DNA from: Erythrobacter sp.
GTDB taxonomy: Bacteria; Pseudomonadota; Alphaproteobacteria; Sphingomonadales; Sphingomonadaceae
Assembly: GCF_011765465.1 (NCBI RefSeq)
Contig: NZ_CP050265.1
Coordinates: 2,830,425-2,894,424 of the forward strand
DNA length: 64,000 bases
Direction of reading: 5' to 3'
Shown here: positions 34,545 to 43,230 of the stretch, in pieces
How positions within the stretch are numbered: the first letter of the stretch is position 1
Layout: each line of letters opens with the position of its first letter
Notes under the pieces: model-generated
The model's database searches: none
Told to the model about the DNA's origin: nothing
The model's input: only the letters and a program-made list of their open reading frames with translations
Program-made: the position numbers and the translations under genes

Positions 34545-35853
34545 GGCTCCCACCACCGGGCCTCCAGCCGCCGCGCCGGGCGAGGGCAGCGCCTATCGCT
34601 GGTATGTCCTGTTCCTGCTGATCCTGACGCTGCTTTTCAGCGTTGCCGACCGGCTGGTGTTCTCGATCCTGCTCGAGGACATCAAGGCCGAGTTCGACTT
34701 TTCGGACGCCCAGCTCGGCCTGCTCGGCGGGGTCGCGTTCACGCTGACCTACGTCATCGCGGGCTTTCCCGCCGCGCGGCTGGCCGACCGCTCGGTGCGC
34801 AAGAACATCGTCGCGGGCGCGATTTCGTTCTGGAGCGCGATGACCGCGCTGTGCGGCGCGGCGACGGGGTTCTGGACGCTGTTTTTCGCGCGCACCGGGG
34901 TCGGCGTGGGGGAGGGGTGCTCCGGCCCGGCCTCGCAGTCCATGCTGGCCGACTACTTCCCCCGCCGCGAGCTGGCCCGCGCGATGGGGTTCCTGACGCT
35001 TGGCTCGACCCTCGGCACCGCGACCGGCCTCATCGCGGGCGGCTTGCTGGCCGAAGCGTTCGGCTGGCGCTGGGCCTTCGTGCTGATGGCCGCGCCGGGG
35101 TTCCTGATCGGGGCCGCGCTCTATCTCACCGTGATCGAGCCGCGCCGCGGGCGCTATGCCCCGGCGGGGATGAGCACCGACCAGACGCCGCTGGGCGAGA
35201 CGATCCGCTCGCTGCTCGCCAACCGGGTCTTTCTCGGCCTTGCATTGGGCTGGGCGGTGCAGATCATGATCGGCTATGCGCTCGCCTTCTGGATGGCGCC
35301 CGCGATGATCCGCCTGTTCGAGGTGTCGGTCGGCGACGTGGCGCTCTATCTCGGCCTTGCCTTCCTGATCGGCGGCGTGCCCGGCCCGGTGCTGGGAGGC
35401 GTGCTGACCGACTGGCTGACCCGTTTCGACGAGCGTTGGCGCGCCTGGTTTCCGGGCATCGTGAGCCTTTTCTGCCTGCTGCCGCTGTGGCTCGCTTTCC
35501 GCTCGGGCGATTTCGCGGTCTTCCTTGCCCTGTTCGCGGTCGGCTATGCCATCTTCGTCGCGAGCCAGGCGCCGATCATGTCGGGCATCCAGTCCGCCGT
35601 TGCGCCTTCCCAGCGGGGTTTCGCGGTCGCGGTCGCGCTGTTCTTCAACAACCTGTTCGGGCAGGCCGTGGGCCTCTACCTGATCGGCTGGCTCAGCGAC
35701 ACGCTCGAGCCGGTCCGGGGCAAGGAGGCGCTCGCCCTGTCGGTGCTGGGCGTTTCGCTCGGCGCGGGAATCGTCGCGCTCGCGATCTTCGCGTGGACCG
35801 GGCGCGAAATGACTCGCTCGGGCTATGTCGATCGGATGAAGGCCGAGGGCTGA
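34516..35853 (+). CDS. Major facilitator superfamily transporter
   Basis: A 445-residue MFS permease with about 12 predicted membrane helices, starting after a proline/threonine-rich cytoplasmic tail (first ~25 residues). The loop motif GFPAARLADRSVRKN matches the conserved MFS loop between helices 2 and 3. The 29-base overlap with the upstream SDR means the two are translated as a coupled pair. It may carry the substrate or a polar intermediate across the inner membrane. Confidence 0.93.
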   Translation: MASTPDPTTEAPTTGPPAAAPGEGSAYRWYVLFLLILTLLFSVADRLVFSILLEDIKAEFDFSDAQLGLLGGVAFTLTYVIAGFPAARLADRSVRKNIVAGAISFWSAMTALCGAATGFWTLFFARTGVGVGEGCSGPASQSMLADYFPRRELARAMGFLTLGSTLGTATGLIAGGLLAEAFGWRWAFVLMAAPGFLIGAALYLTVIEPRRGRYAPAGMSTDQTPLGETIRSLLANRVFLGLALGWAVQIMIGYALAFWMAPAMIRLFEVSVGDVALYLGLAFLIGGVPGPVLGGVLTDWLTRFDERWRAWFPGIVSLFCLLPLWLAFRSGDFAVFLALFAVGYAIFVASQAPIMSGIQSAVAPSQRGFAVAVALFFNNLFGQAVGLYLIGWLSDTLEPVRGKEALALSVLGVSLGAGIVALAIFAWTGREMTRSGYVDRMKAEG

Positions 35854-35860
35854 ACCGGCT

Positions 35861-36628
35861 TCAGAAGCCGGGATGAATGGACAGCGCCCCGCCGTCGACC
35901 AGCATTTCCGCGCCCGTCATGAAGGGGCATTCGTCGCTCGCGAGGAAGGCGATCGCCGCCGCGGTTTCCGCAGGATCGGCAAGGCGGTTCATCGGAGAGG
36001 TCGCCGCCACCGCCGCCTTGAGGCCGGGCATATCGACCTCGGCGGCATCGAGGATGCCCGTCTCGGTCGCGCCGGGAATCACGGTGTTGCAGCGGATGTC
36101 GAAGCCCTGCTTGGCGCACCACGTGGCGACGGATTTCGACATGACCCGCACCGCGCCCTTGCTCGCCGAATAGCCGACATCGGTGGGGAGCGGGGCCATG
36201 GCGGTGGTCGAGGCGATGTTGATGATCGAGCCTTTCGCCCCGCCCGGATTGCCTTTCATGGCGGCAATCGCGGCGCGGCACCCGGCCATGGTCCCGGTGA
36301 GGTTCACGGCGAGCACACGGTCCCACGTGTCGTCATCGACCTCGCCGATGCTCTTGCCCGTCACCATGCCCGCATTGTTGACGAGAATGTCCAGCCGCCC
36401 GAAGGCATCGACCGCTTGCGCCACGATCTCCGGCCACAGCGCCCGGTCCGAGACGTCCTGCACGGCGAAACGCGCGCCGACTTCCTCGCACAGCGCCTTG
36501 CCCCGGCTCGCGTCGAGGTCGGTCCCGAACACCTGCGCCCCGTCCGCCGCCAGCCGCCTTACGGTGGCCGCGCCGATCCCGCTGGCGCAGCCGGTGACGA
36601 GCGCGGCCTTGCCCGACAGGTCCGGCAT
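35861..36628 (-). CDS. Short-chain dehydrogenase/reductase
   Basis: A 255-residue classical SDR (TGCASGIGAATV, NNAGMVTG, catalytic Ser in NIASTTAM, YSASK). The ATG at 36628 overlaps the stop of the GST gene (TAATG), so it is the second gene of a GST-SDR unit. It converges on the MFS gene with a 7-base gap. It keeps the usual C-terminal GAEMLVDGGALS strand. Confidence 0.93.
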   Translation of the reverse strand: MPDLSGKAALVTGCASGIGAATVRRLAADGAQVFGTDLDASRGKALCEEVGARFAVQDVSDRALWPEIVAQAVDAFGRLDILVNNAGMVTGKSIGEVDDDTWDRVLAVNLTGTMAGCRAAIAAMKGNPGGAKGSIINIASTTAMAPLPTDVGYSASKGAVRVMSKSVATWCAKQGFDIRCNTVIPGATETGILDAAEVDMPGLKAAVAATSPMNRLADPAETAAAIAFLASDECPFMTGAEMLVDGGALSIHPGF

Positions 36629-37272
36629 TATTCGGCCTGCTGCCAGATGCCCGCGCTCTCGCGGCATTTATGCGTCTCGATGAAGCGGGCGAGATTGTCG
36701 GTCCCTTCGGGCAGTTTCCAACCCACGGTGAAGCCGAAATTGGCGAAGCAGAAAACGATGAGGTCGGCGAAGGTGAAGCGGCCCAGCGCGAAGTGATCGC
36801 TTGTCCCCAGCGTCTTGTCGAACCAGCGCCATTTCTCGTCCGCCATCGCGGAAAGCTCCGCCCCGGCTTCGGGCGAGACGACGCTCATGCGCGGCTCGAA
36901 CATCGGACGGCCCGCGCCCGCGCGGAAGCCCATGGTCATCGGCACGACCACTTCCTGGTCGAACAGGCGCGCCCACTTGCGCACCGTCGCGCGCTCCACC
37001 GGCGTTTCGCCGAAGAGGTTGGGCTCCGGATGCATCTCCTCGACATATTCGCAGATCGGCCAGCTTTCGGTGAGGCAGGTGCCGTCGTCGAGTTCCAGCG
37101 TCGGGATCGTGCCGAGCGGGTTCTTGGCGAGATAGCCTGCGTCCTGCCGGTTCTCGCCGGTGATGATGTCGTAATGGACGCGCTCGAAATCCTCGCCTTC
37201 TGCAAGGCCCTTTTCGACCATGAACATCCGCACGAGGCGCGGGTTGGGGCCGAGGCTGGAATAGAGTTTCAT
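36628..37272 (-). CDS. Glutathione S-transferase family protein
   Basis: A 214-residue cytosolic GST-like protein. The N-terminal thioredoxin fold starts MKLYSSLGPNPRLVRMF and keeps the cis-proline segment LGTIPTLELDDG and the ESWPICEYVEE glutathione-binding turn. The C-terminal helical domain has FTFADLIVFCF. The ATG at 37272 is chosen by fold length. It might add glutathione to an epoxide or act as an isomerase, as maleylpyruvate isomerases do. Confidence 0.9.
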   Translation of the reverse strand: MKLYSSLGPNPRLVRMFMVEKGLAEGEDFERVHYDIITGENRQDAGYLAKNPLGTIPTLELDDGTCLTESWPICEYVEEMHPEPNLFGETPVERATVRKWARLFDQEVVVPMTMGFRAGAGRPMFEPRMSVVSPEAGAELSAMADEKWRWFDKTLGTSDHFALGRFTFADLIVFCFANFGFTVGWKLPEGTDNLARFIETHKCRESAGIWQQAE

Positions 37273-37312
37273 CGCGCGTTCTCTCCCTCTTTGCGTGTGG
37301 GCCAAGGCTTAC

Positions 37313-37324
37313 GCGAAAAGCGGC
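37313..37324. promoter_or_regulatory. Candidate operator, site k (GCGAAAAGCGGC)
   Basis: It has the AAAAGC centre as on the reverse strand of d2. It lies in the 115-bp divergent gap, 41 bases from the GST start and 64 bases from the acyl-CoA dehydrogenase start. Confidence 0.35.
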
Positions 37325-37387
37325 TTGCCCGTCGCCCTCACAAATGCGCTAGGGGACGCGGAAGAGCATAAAGGGGATCGAGGGACC

Positions 37388-38557
37388 ATGGATTTCACAC
37401 TCACCGACGACCAGCGCGAGCTTCAGGAAACCGCGCGCAAATTCGCCCGGGCCGAATTGCCCGAACTCGCCCGCGACATGGAGGAAAAGGACTACCCCGT
37501 CCCGCGCGAGATGCTGCGGACCTATGGCGAGATGGGCTTTCTCGGCGTCAACCTGCCGACCGAATACGGCGGGCTCGGCCTCGGCCATCTCGAAGCGCTG
37601 CTGGTGCTCGAGGAATTCGCGCAGATCTCGAACGCGGTCGCTTTCCCGGTGTTCGAGGCGCTGGTCGGCCCGGTGCGCACGATCGAGCGCTTCGGCTCCG
37701 ACGAAATGAAGGCGCGCGTGCTGCCCGAGGTGATCCGGGGCGAGAAGGTCGTTGCGGTGTCCATGTCCGAACCCGACGCGGGAACGGCGCTGACCGACCT
37801 CAAGACCCGCGCGGTCGCCGACGGCAACGGCTATGTCGTCAACGGCTACAAGCGCTGGACCTCCGGCGGCGGCCATTCCGACTATTACGTCACCTATTGC
37901 CGCTTCACCGACGATCCGGGCGCCAAGGGGATCGGGGCGATCCTGCTCGAGAAGGACATGGAGGGGATGCAGTTCGGCAAGCGCGAGGAATTGCTCGGCT
38001 TTCGCGGCATTCCCACCGCCGACTACGCGATCGAGGACGTGAAGGTGCCGGGCGCGAACGTCATCATCGGCGCGGGCGGTTTCGGCAAGCTGATGAGCGC
38101 CTTCGGGCTCGAACGCTGCGGCAATGCGACCCAGAGCCTCGGCGTCGCCGCCGCCGCGCTTGAGGCGGCGACGCAGTATGTCCAGGAGCGCGAGGCATTC
38201 GGCAAGCCGATCATCGACTTCCAGGCGGTGCAGTTGAAAATCGCGGAAATGGCGATGAAGGTCGAGGCCGCGCGCCTCCTCATCCACCGCGCCGCCGCCA
38301 ACGCCGCGCACCAGCCCGACGGCCTGCCGACGGTCTACGAAAGCTCGGTCGCGAAATGCTACGCCAACGAGATCGTGCGCGAGGTCACCGCGATGGGCGT
38401 TCAGGTGATGGGCGGATACGGCTATCACAAGGAGTACGGCATGGAGCAGCGCCTGCGCGACGGGTTCGGCTGGGGCATCGCTGGCGGCACGACCGACGTG
38501 CAGAAGACCAACATCGCCGCGGCCCTGATCGGTCGCCGCTTCAACCAGCGCGCCTGA
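37388..38557 (+). CDS. Acyl-CoA dehydrogenase
   Basis: A 389-residue canonical acyl-CoA dehydrogenase. The FAD loop SMSEPDAGTALTDL, the SGGGHSDYYVTY strand and the C-terminal GGYGYHKEYGMEQRLRD region with GGTTDVQKTNIAA are intact. The ATG at 37388 (MDFTLTDDQ) is the normal family start. It is transcribed alone, divergent from the GST-SDR pair. It is the last gene of the catabolic cluster; ordinary cellular genes follow. Confidence 0.95.
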   Translation: MDFTLTDDQRELQETARKFARAELPELARDMEEKDYPVPREMLRTYGEMGFLGVNLPTEYGGLGLGHLEALLVLEEFAQISNAVAFPVFEALVGPVRTIERFGSDEMKARVLPEVIRGEKVVAVSMSEPDAGTALTDLKTRAVADGNGYVVNGYKRWTSGGGHSDYYVTYCRFTDDPGAKGIGAILLEKDMEGMQFGKREELLGFRGIPTADYAIEDVKVPGANVIIGAGGFGKLMSAFGLERCGNATQSLGVAAAALEAATQYVQEREAFGKPIIDFQAVQLKIAEMAMKVEAARLLIHRAAANAAHQPDGLPTVYESSVAKCYANEIVREVTAMGVQVMGGYGYHKEYGMEQRLRDGFGWGIAGGTTDVQKTNIAAALIGRRFNQRA

Positions 38558-38638
38558 GCCGCGCCGGTCGGGGGAAAGGCGCTTCCGGCAGAGAGAGAGG
38601 GCTTGCGCCGCCGCGCTGCGGCCCACATTGTCGCTCGC

Positions 38639-39190
38639 ATGGAATCGACCCTCTCTCCCGCCGCCGCTGCCCCCGGCACGAACCTGCCTTCGGACCGGAT
38701 CCAGCCGGTCGCCGAGGGCGAGGAGCTGACGCCGCTGCACCCGAGCTACAAGACGGTGCTGCGGCTGCAGACCCTGTTCGTCTTCATCCCGATCCTGATC
38801 GGCGCGCTGATTGCCGAAGCCGCGCTGGCGGCGAATGATGCGCCGATACCCTCGGGCGTGATCGCCGGGCCGCTGCTGCTGCTTGCGATAATCCTCATCA
38901 TCCGGATCCCTCAGCGCCGCTTCGCCGCGCGCGGCTACCAGATGAGCGCCGACCGCCTGCGCGTCGTGCGGGGCATATTGTGGCGCTCGGACACGGTGGT
39001 CCCGTTCGGCCGGGTCCAGCACATAGACGTCGACCAGGGGCCGCTCGAGCGCTTCTTCGGCATCGCCACCATGACGCTCCACACCGCGGGCACGCACAAT
39101 GCCTCGGTCGATCTGCCGGGCCTCGGCGAGGAACACGCGCGCGAGATGCGCGAGGAAATCCGCGCCCATATCAAGCGCGAGAGCCTGTGA
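38639..39190 (+). CDS. Bacterial PH-domain membrane protein (YdbS-like)
   Basis: A 183-residue membrane protein with two membrane helices (about residues 40-85: RLQTLFVFIPILIGALIAEA, then GPLLLLAIILIIRIP) followed by a bPH2 domain (RVVRGILWRSDTVVPFGRVQHIDV). It overlaps the next gene by four bases (GTGA). Such YdbS/YdbT pairs are widespread inner-membrane proteins; their exact role is unsettled. Confidence 0.85.
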   Translation: MESTLSPAAAAPGTNLPSDRIQPVAEGEELTPLHPSYKTVLRLQTLFVFIPILIGALIAEAALAANDAPIPSGVIAGPLLLLAIILIIRIPQRRFAARGYQMSADRLRVVRGILWRSDTVVPFGRVQHIDVDQGPLERFFGIATMTLHTAGTHNASVDLPGLGEEHAREMREEIRAHIKRESL

Positions 39191-40782
39191 CCGCAGACAG
39201 CCCCGCTTTCCCCGCGCAGCCTGCAGGCGGCGGTGTCGAGGACGCCGCGCGCAGCGGCGAGCCGAAACGCACCGCGCCCTTGAGCGTCATCGTCGGCTCG
39301 TTGTCGAGCGCACAGGGCGCGATCATCCCGGCGATCTTCGCCGCCTTCTCCACCGGCGCGGCCGGGCTGCTCATCGGGCTCGGTGTCGGCCTTGCGATCA
39401 CGCTGATCGGTTCGGCCTTCGCCTATGCGCGCTGGCGGCGGCTGACCTACACCGTTGGCGAACAGGACATCCGAGTAGAAAGCGGCCTGCTGTCGCGCGC
39501 GGCCCGCTCGGTTCCCTATGAGCGCATCCAGGACGTGAGCCTCGAGCAACCGCTGCTCGCGCGGCTGTTCGATCTCGTCGCGGTCAAGTTCGAGACCGGC
39601 GCGGGCGGGGCGGACGACCTCGCGCTCGCCTTCCTCTCCAGCGCCGAGGGCGAACGCCTGCGCCAATTGGTGCGTGAGCGGCGGGACGAAGCGCAGGAGG
39701 AGGGGCCAGCGAGGCCGACCGATGGCGAGGCGCGCGCGGCGGCTGCGGAGGAGGAAGGCGAAGTCCTGTTCGCGATGGACACGGGCCGTATTTTCACCTT
39801 CGGCCTGTTCGAATTCTCGCTCGCGGTGTTCGCCGTGCTGGGCGGCCTGTTCCAGTATGCCAACAGCTTCTTCGATTTCGACGACATCGACCCCGACGTG
39901 GTCGAACAAGTGGTCGAGCGGCAGGGCGGGTGGCTGTTCGAGCTCGGCGCTTACGGGCAGGCGATCACGGCGCTGATCGGCCTTGTCGCGGTGCTGTTCA
40001 TCGGCTCGGCGACCGGCATCGCGCGGACATTTGCGCGCGAGTGGGGCTTCGTGCTCGAACGCACGGCGAGGGGCTTCAGGCGGCGGCGCGGGCTGTTCAC
40101 GCGGACCGACGTGGTTATGCCGGTCCACCGGGTGCAGGGACTGCAATTGGCGACCGGCTGGCTGCGCTACCGTTTCGGCTGGCAATCGCTGAGCTTCGTC
40201 AGCCTCGCGCAGGATGCGGGCCAGTCGAGCCATGTGGTCGCGCCTTTCGCCCAGATCGAGGAAATCGAGCCCATCGCCAGCGCTGCCGGCTTCCGCCTGC
40301 CCGGCGCGGACGAGGACTGGCACCGCGCAAGCGTGAAATACCGCACCGACGCGATGATCTGGGATTCCCTGTGGTTCTTCCTCGCCGCGATCATCGCCGG
40401 GGTCTCCACCGCGATTTTTGCGCCCGAATGGACCTGGCTCGCGGCGGGCGGGCCGTTCCTGCTCGGCCTGGTCAACATGGGTCTGCAGGCGCTCGCGTGG
40501 CGGTTCAAGCGGCACGCGCTCGACGATGCGCAGATCATGGCGGTGAGCGGGATCCTCTCGCCGAAAACGCAGGTCGCGACCCGGCTCAAGCTTCATTCGG
40601 TCGAGATCGCGCAGGGGCCGATCGCGCGGTGGCGTGGCTATGCGACGGTGCATCTCGGCCTTGCCGGGGGCGAGTTCGCAATTCCGGGCGTCCCGCTCGA
40701 GCGCGCGCGCGAAGTGCGGGCGAAAGTGCTCGAGACGATCGCGGCGACCGATTTCTCGCGCCTCGACGGGGCGGGGCGCTAG
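39187..40782 (+). CDS. Bacterial PH-domain membrane protein (YdbT-like)
   Basis: A 531-residue protein with three bPH2-like repeats separated by membrane helices: repeats start near RVESGLLSRAARSVPYERI, RRRGLFTRTDVVMPVHRVQ and AVSGILSPKTQVATRLKLH. A charged low-complexity linker (RRDEAQEEGPARPTDGEARA) lies between the first and second. GTG at 39187 overlaps the stop of the YdbS-like gene. It probably forms a complex with that protein. The stop shares a CTAG with the GNAT gene. Confidence 0.85.
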   Translation: MTADSPAFPAQPAGGGVEDAARSGEPKRTAPLSVIVGSLSSAQGAIIPAIFAAFSTGAAGLLIGLGVGLAITLIGSAFAYARWRRLTYTVGEQDIRVESGLLSRAARSVPYERIQDVSLEQPLLARLFDLVAVKFETGAGGADDLALAFLSSAEGERLRQLVRERRDEAQEEGPARPTDGEARAAAAEEEGEVLFAMDTGRIFTFGLFEFSLAVFAVLGGLFQYANSFFDFDDIDPDVVEQVVERQGGWLFELGAYGQAITALIGLVAVLFIGSATGIARTFAREWGFVLERTARGFRRRRGLFTRTDVVMPVHRVQGLQLATGWLRYRFGWQSLSFVSLAQDAGQSSHVVAPFAQIEEIEPIASAAGFRLPGADEDWHRASVKYRTDAMIWDSLWFFLAAIIAGVSTAIFAPEWTWLAAGGPFLLGLVNMGLQALAWRFKRHALDDAQIMAVSGILSPKTQVATRLKLHSVEIAQGPIARWRGYATVHLGLAGGEFAIPGVPLERAREVRAKVLETIAATDFSRLDGAGR

Positions 40783-41093
40783 GCCCTGAGGTCGGCCCAG
40801 TCGGGGTTTTCCTCGAACTTCTTCGCGACATAGGAACAGTCGGGACGGATGCGAAAGCCCTCGCGCCGCGCGTCCTCGACCATGCGCCGGGTCAGCTCTG
40901 CGGCGACCCCGCGCCCGCCGATGGGGCGGGGGACGACCGTCGTGCGCGCGACGCGCACGTCCTCCTCGTCGCCCGGCTGCCATTCGAGATAGCCTTCCTC
41001 CGGCTCGCCCTCGATTTCCGCGATATAGACCCCGCCCTGTCCCTGGACGTGGTGGGTGATCGTAACCGCGCCATGTTCGTGCGCTCTTGTCAT
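40779..41093 (-). CDS. GNAT-like N-acetyltransferase (YjdJ type)
   Basis: A 104-residue short GNAT-fold protein. The acetyl-CoA loop is VVPRPIGGRGVAAELTRRM, followed by the late strand IRPDCSYVAKKFEENPDW. This is the Gcn5-related YjdJ/human GTPT-like small family, whose substrate is unknown. It is leftward and divergent from threonine aldolase at 41143. Confidence 0.88.
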   Translation of the reverse strand: MTRAHEHGAVTITHHVQGQGGVYIAEIEGEPEEGYLEWQPGDEEDVRVARTTVVPRPIGGRGVAAELTRRMVEDARREGFRIRPDCSYVAKKFEENPDWADLRA

Positions 41094-41142
41094 GCGTGCT
41101 GCTCCTCCTTGCCATCAACGCCATGGCGGCTAGAGGCGTTCC

Positions 41143-42159
41143 GTGATGACCAAGCCCTTCCTCTCCGACAATGCCGCCGCCGTCCACCCCAGGGTGTGGG
41201 AGGCGATGCGCGCCGCCGACAGCCCGGACAATCCCTATGACGGGGACGCGCTGTCGGCCGAGCTCGACGCGCGCTTTACCGACCTGTTCGGGAGGGAATG
41301 CGCGGCGCTGTGGGTGGCGACCGGGACTGCGGCGAACTGCCTTGCGCTGGGCACGATGTGCGCGCCCCACGGCGCGGTCGTGTGCCACGAGGAAGCCCAT
41401 ATCGAAGTCGACGAGGGCGGCGCGCCGGGCTTTTTCCTCCACGGGGCGAAGCTGATCCTCGTCCCCGGCGAGGGCGCGCTGCTCAGCCCCGAGGGCATCG
41501 CCGCAGCGATCGACCCGATCCGCGACGACGTCCACCAGGTCCAGCCGCACGCGATTTCGATCACGCAGGCGAGCGAATACGGCCGCGCCTATGCGCTTCC
41601 CGAGCTGGAGGCGCTGGGCAAGTTCGCGGCGACGCGTGGGCTCGGCCTGCATATGGACGGGGCGCGCTTCGCCAATGCCGCCGCCGGCCTTTCGCAAGAT
41701 GCGGGCGAGGCCGCGCGCGCTGCCTGCGGCCCGGTCGACAGCCTCGCCTTCGGCTTCATCAAGAACGGCGGCATGGGGGCGGAGGCCGTGGTCCTGTTCG
41801 ACCCCGAAAAGGCCGCCGAGGTGCGCTATCGCCGCAAGCGCGCAGGGCACCTCCAGTGCAAGGGCCGCTACCTCGCCGCGCAGGTTCTCGCCATGCTGGA
41901 AGGCGACCTGTGGCTCGCCAATGCGGCCCATGCCAACGCGGCGGCTCAGGAGGTCGCGAGCGGCTGCGGCGAGCGGCTGATGCACGCGGTCGAGGCGAAC
42001 GAGCTGTTCGTGCGGCTTTCCCCGCAGGAGCGCCAGGCGCTGCGCGAACAGGGCTTCGCCTTCTACGACTGGGGCGCGGATGCGGCGCGCTTCGTCACCG
42101 CGTGGAACACGCGTGCCGAGGACGCGCAGGAACTCGGTAAGGCGATCGCCGCCCTGTGA
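41143..42159 (+). CDS. ltaE: Low-specificity threonine aldolase
   Basis: A 338-residue PLP enzyme that cleaves L-threonine or allo-threonine to glycine and acetaldehyde. The fold-type I features are SDNAAAVHPRVWEAM at the start, ATGTAANCLAL, the HMDGARFANA aspartate motif and the PLP lysine in FGFIKNGGMGAEA. It overlaps the EamA gene by four bases. The gene symbol rests on family resemblance; a related beta-eliminating lyase is the alternative. Confidence 0.85.
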   Translation: MMTKPFLSDNAAAVHPRVWEAMRAADSPDNPYDGDALSAELDARFTDLFGRECAALWVATGTAANCLALGTMCAPHGAVVCHEEAHIEVDEGGAPGFFLHGAKLILVPGEGALLSPEGIAAAIDPIRDDVHQVQPHAISITQASEYGRAYALPELEALGKFAATRGLGLHMDGARFANAAAGLSQDAGEAARAACGPVDSLAFGFIKNGGMGAEAVVLFDPEKAAEVRYRRKRAGHLQCKGRYLAAQVLAMLEGDLWLANAAHANAAAQEVASGCGERLMHAVEANELFVRLSPQERQALREQGFAFYDWGADAARFVTAWNTRAEDAQELGKAIAAL

Positions 42160-43112
42160 GCGCTTCGACAACCGAAATGCTCAGCTGGAGGGTCATCCTC
42201 CCCTTCGTGCTGACCGGCGCGATCTGGGGTTCGACCTGGTTCGTCATCACCGGGCAGATCGACGGCGTGCCCGCGGCGTGGAGCGTGTTCTACCGCTTCG
42301 CCCTCGCCACCCCGGCGCTGTTCTGCGTCGCGGTGCTGATGAAACGGCGGCTGCGCCTGACAGGTGCGGAACAAAGGCTCGCGGTGCTGGTCGGCCTGTT
42401 CCAGTTCTCGGGCAATTTCCTCTTCGTCTATCACGCCGAGCTTTATGTCACCTCGGGCATCGTCGCGATGATGTTCGCGCTGCTGATGGTCCCCAACGCC
42501 CTGTTCGCGCGCCTTTTCCTCGGCGAGAAGGTGCAGGGCGGCTTCATCGCGGGCAGCGCGGTGGCGATCGTGGGCGTCTCCTTCCTTCTGGTCCACGAAT
42601 GGCGGGCGAACCCCGATGCGGGCGTGGTCGGCGGCAATGTCCTGCTCGGCATCGCGCTCGCCATGCTCGGCATCCTCGCCGCCTCGGTTGCCAACGTCAT
42701 CCAGGCCAACCCCACGGGCCGCGCCGTGCCGATGGTGAGCCTGCTCGCCTGGGCGATGCTCTACGGGACGCTGTTCGATCTCGGCTACGCATTCGCGACT
42801 GCGGGGCCGCCGCCTTTCCCGGCGAAGCCGACCTACTGGGCGGGCATCGCCTATCTCGCCCTCATCGGTTCGGTCGTGACCTTCCCGCTGCATTACAACC
42901 TCGTGCGCGAGATCGGCGCGGGGCGGACGGCCTACAATTCCATCCTCACCATCGCAGTGGCGATGGCGCTCTCGACCCTGTTCGAGGACTATCGCTGGAC
43001 GTGGCTGACGATGCTCGGGATGGCGCTGGCGGTGCTGGGCATGGTGATCGCGCTCAGGGCCCGGCGGCAGAAGGCGATCCAGGTCGAGGAATCGGCGCGG
43101 CTTCGGAGATGA
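42156..43112 (+). CDS. EamA-family (DMT) permease
   Basis: A 318-residue inner-membrane protein with ten predicted helices in two EamA repeats. GAIWGSTWFVITGQI marks the first repeat and GSVVTFPLHYNLVREIG the second. GTG at 42156 overlaps the threonine aldolase stop (GTGA). DMT proteins export amino acids and metabolites, so linkage to threonine aldolase may reflect amino-acid export (inference). Confidence 0.9.
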   Translation: MSASTTEMLSWRVILPFVLTGAIWGSTWFVITGQIDGVPAAWSVFYRFALATPALFCVAVLMKRRLRLTGAEQRLAVLVGLFQFSGNFLFVYHAELYVTSGIVAMMFALLMVPNALFARLFLGEKVQGGFIAGSAVAIVGVSFLLVHEWRANPDAGVVGGNVLLGIALAMLGILAASVANVIQANPTGRAVPMVSLLAWAMLYGTLFDLGYAFATAGPPPFPAKPTYWAGIAYLALIGSVVTFPLHYNLVREIGAGRTAYNSILTIAVAMALSTLFEDYRWTWLTMLGMALAVLGMVIALRARRQKAIQVEESARLRR

Positions 43113-43159
43113 TTTTTTGTTTGCCGCGCACCCATCCGGGCGCGCGGTCCTCGCTAGAC

Positions 43160-43219
43160 GCGCAGCGGAGCTGCGCCCGCTGCGGGCGGGCGGTCGCCCT
43201 TGCGGCTGCTGCGCAGCCG
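43160..43219. repeat. Cluster of three short inverted repeats between convergent genes
   Basis: Three stem-loops follow each other: GCGCAG/CTGCGC at 43160-43176 (5-base loop), CCCGC/GCGGG at 43176-43186 and CGGCTG/CAGCCG at 43203-43219 (5-base loop). They fill the gap between the convergent EamA and epimerase genes and could serve as a bidirectional transcript end. A T-rich run (43113-43121) directly after the EamA stop precedes them. Confidence 0.4.
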
Positions 43220-43230
43220 GGCCTCGCTCC

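Noticed and set aside
38935..42171. A 1078-residue minus-strand open frame
   Set aside because: It covers the PH-domain, GNAT and threonine aldolase genes in a shadow frame and has no protein motif.
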